A DNA stretch of 42,621 nucleotides, from positions 1-42,621 of the forward strand of contig CAZGDR010000011.1 in assembly GCA_964524755.1 (NCBI GenBank), given 5' to 3'. The DNA is from JAQVOO01 sp964524755 (GTDB lineage Bacteria > Spirochaetota > Spirochaetia > Sphaerochaetales > Sphaerochaetaceae). Made by a program: the position numbers and the translations under genes. Below are positions 42,154 through 42,621 of this stretch, in pieces (the stretch's first letter is position 1; each line of letters starts with the position of its first letter). The notes under the pieces are model-generated. The model was not told the DNA's origin. It made no database searches and saw nothing but the letters and a program-made list of their open reading frames with translations.

Positions 42154-42267
42154 GGCCCGGCAGCGACCTACTCTCCCGCCAAAAGGCAGTACCATCGGCG
42201 CAAGAGGGCTTGACTACCGTGTTCGAGATGGGAACGGGTATTTCACCTCTGCTATGGCCACCGGGCC
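42154..42267 (-). rRNA. rrf: 5S ribosomal RNA
   Basis: About 114 bases with the terminal helix GGCCCGG / CCGGGCC, the loop B/C region CCGTTCCCATCTCGAACAC and GGTAGTCAAGCCC, and the ending GGTCGCTGCCGGGCC, all on the minus strand. It follows the 23S gene by about 77 bases. Ends are set from the terminal pairing. Confidence 0.95.
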
Positions 42268-42344
42268 AGCATTCCTTATGACACCCGCGCTCACGCGCCA
42301 GATGTGCAAAGCAATGTCACATTTAGGGATCGATATAATAATAT

Positions 42345-42621
42345 GGTCAAGCCTCACGGCTGATTAGTACTGGTCGGCTACACATGTTACCATGCTTCGA
42401 CCGCCAGCCTATCGACCAGGTCATCTTCCTGGTTCCTTTAGTGCCCTTAAAGGGCAAGGGATGTCTCATCTTGAGGAAGGTTTCCCACTTAGATGCTTTC
42501 AGCGGTTATCCTTTCCGAACGTAGCTACCCAGCGCTTGCCGTTGGCACGACAACTGGTACACCAGAGGTTCGTCCACCTCGGTCCTCTCGTACTAGAAGC
42601 AGAACCCCTCAAACATCCAAC
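42345..42621 (-). rRNA. rrl: 23S ribosomal RNA, 3' part
   Basis: The last ~277 bases of 23S rRNA on the minus strand; the 5' part is beyond the right edge. On the plus strand the reverse complement reads GGTCAAGCCTCACGG at the end, then GATTAGTACTGGTCGGCTA, and further in GGTTCGTCCACCTCGGTCC, which contains the complement of the sarcin-ricin region. The 3' end near 42345 is an estimate. The spacer to 5S (42268-42344) holds no tRNA. Confidence 0.95.

Noticed and set aside
42268..42344. tRNA gene in the 23S-5S spacer
   Set aside because: The 77 bases have GC-rich hairpin sequence but no tRNA arms or T-loop TTCGAATC-type motif.
1..42621. CRISPR array, insertion sequence, prophage, toxin-antitoxin or defence island
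   Set aside because: No regular direct-repeat array, transposase or phage gene is seen; the only integrase-like genes are intact housekeeping XerC/XerD.

Overview
The window is a gene-dense, bacterial chromosomal segment, almost certainly from the phylum Spirochaetota. The evidence is gene order as well as gene content. The long leftward run mraZ-rsmH-ftsL-murF-mraY-ftsW-ftsQ-ftsA-ftsZ-xerD-dprA-xerC-hslV-hslU-flhF resembles the hslU/hslV/smf/ftsZ/ftsA/divIB/ftsW/mraY/murF order I recall from Borrelia. The leftward run murG-cvpA-holB-sensor kinase-sigma54 activator resembles the Borrelia murG-cvpA-hk2-rrp2 neighbourhood. FlhF suggests a flagellated organism. FlhF and a class B penicillin-binding protein together argue against the non-motile, PBP-less Sphaerochaeta group. 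Base composition is moderate, and a run of exactly 100 N marks a scaffold gap, so this is a draft assembly. I cannot name the genus.

Layout, left to right. 1-382: end-truncated TrkA-C type antiporter regulator. 594-4984: ppdK, a group-2 (RpoS-like) sigma factor and a small TPR-like protein, all leftward. 5217-5480: groES, rightward. 5522-12964: leftward operon murG-cvpA-holB-kinase-activator-dinG, with overlapping or abutting genes. 13080-15809: secA, rightward. 15806-18618: a LysM/LytM protein (leftward) divergent from a class B PBP (rightward). 18587-33253: the 15-gene division/cell-wall operon. 33515-33778: small unknown gene. 33775-38511: polysaccharide module made of a DUF4912 protein and a gapped GH57 branching enzyme (leftward) facing a rightward GH57-DUF3536 protein. 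38488-42049: DegT-like protein, NAD kinase and recN, leftward. 42154-42621: 5S rRNA and the 3' part of 23S rRNA, leftward. No gene-free stretch exceeds 300 bases; the longest are 33254-33514 and 383-593. I see no mobile element, CRISPR array, tRNA or phage gene.

How it fits together. Most genes build and divide the envelope: lipid II synthesis (MurF, MraY, MurG), divisome (FtsZ, FtsA, FtsQ, FtsW, FtsL, PBP), a probable amidase activator, export (SecA), chromosome-dimer resolution (XerC/XerD) and proteolysis (HslUV). The regulatory interest lies at 3.4-10.2 kb. There a cytosolic PAS kinase and a sigma54 activator lie near a sigma factor gene with an almost perfect -24/-12 (sigma54) promoter, which is the layout of the Borrelia Hk2/Rrp2-RpoN-RpoS cascade.

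Four other points deserve attention. A DegT-family protein has no PLP lysine. The LytM domain has lost its zinc ligands. Several genes without a Shine-Dalgarno have a -10 hexamer 6-7 nt before the ATG, suggesting leaderless transcripts. Four convergent gene pairs overlap at their stop codons.
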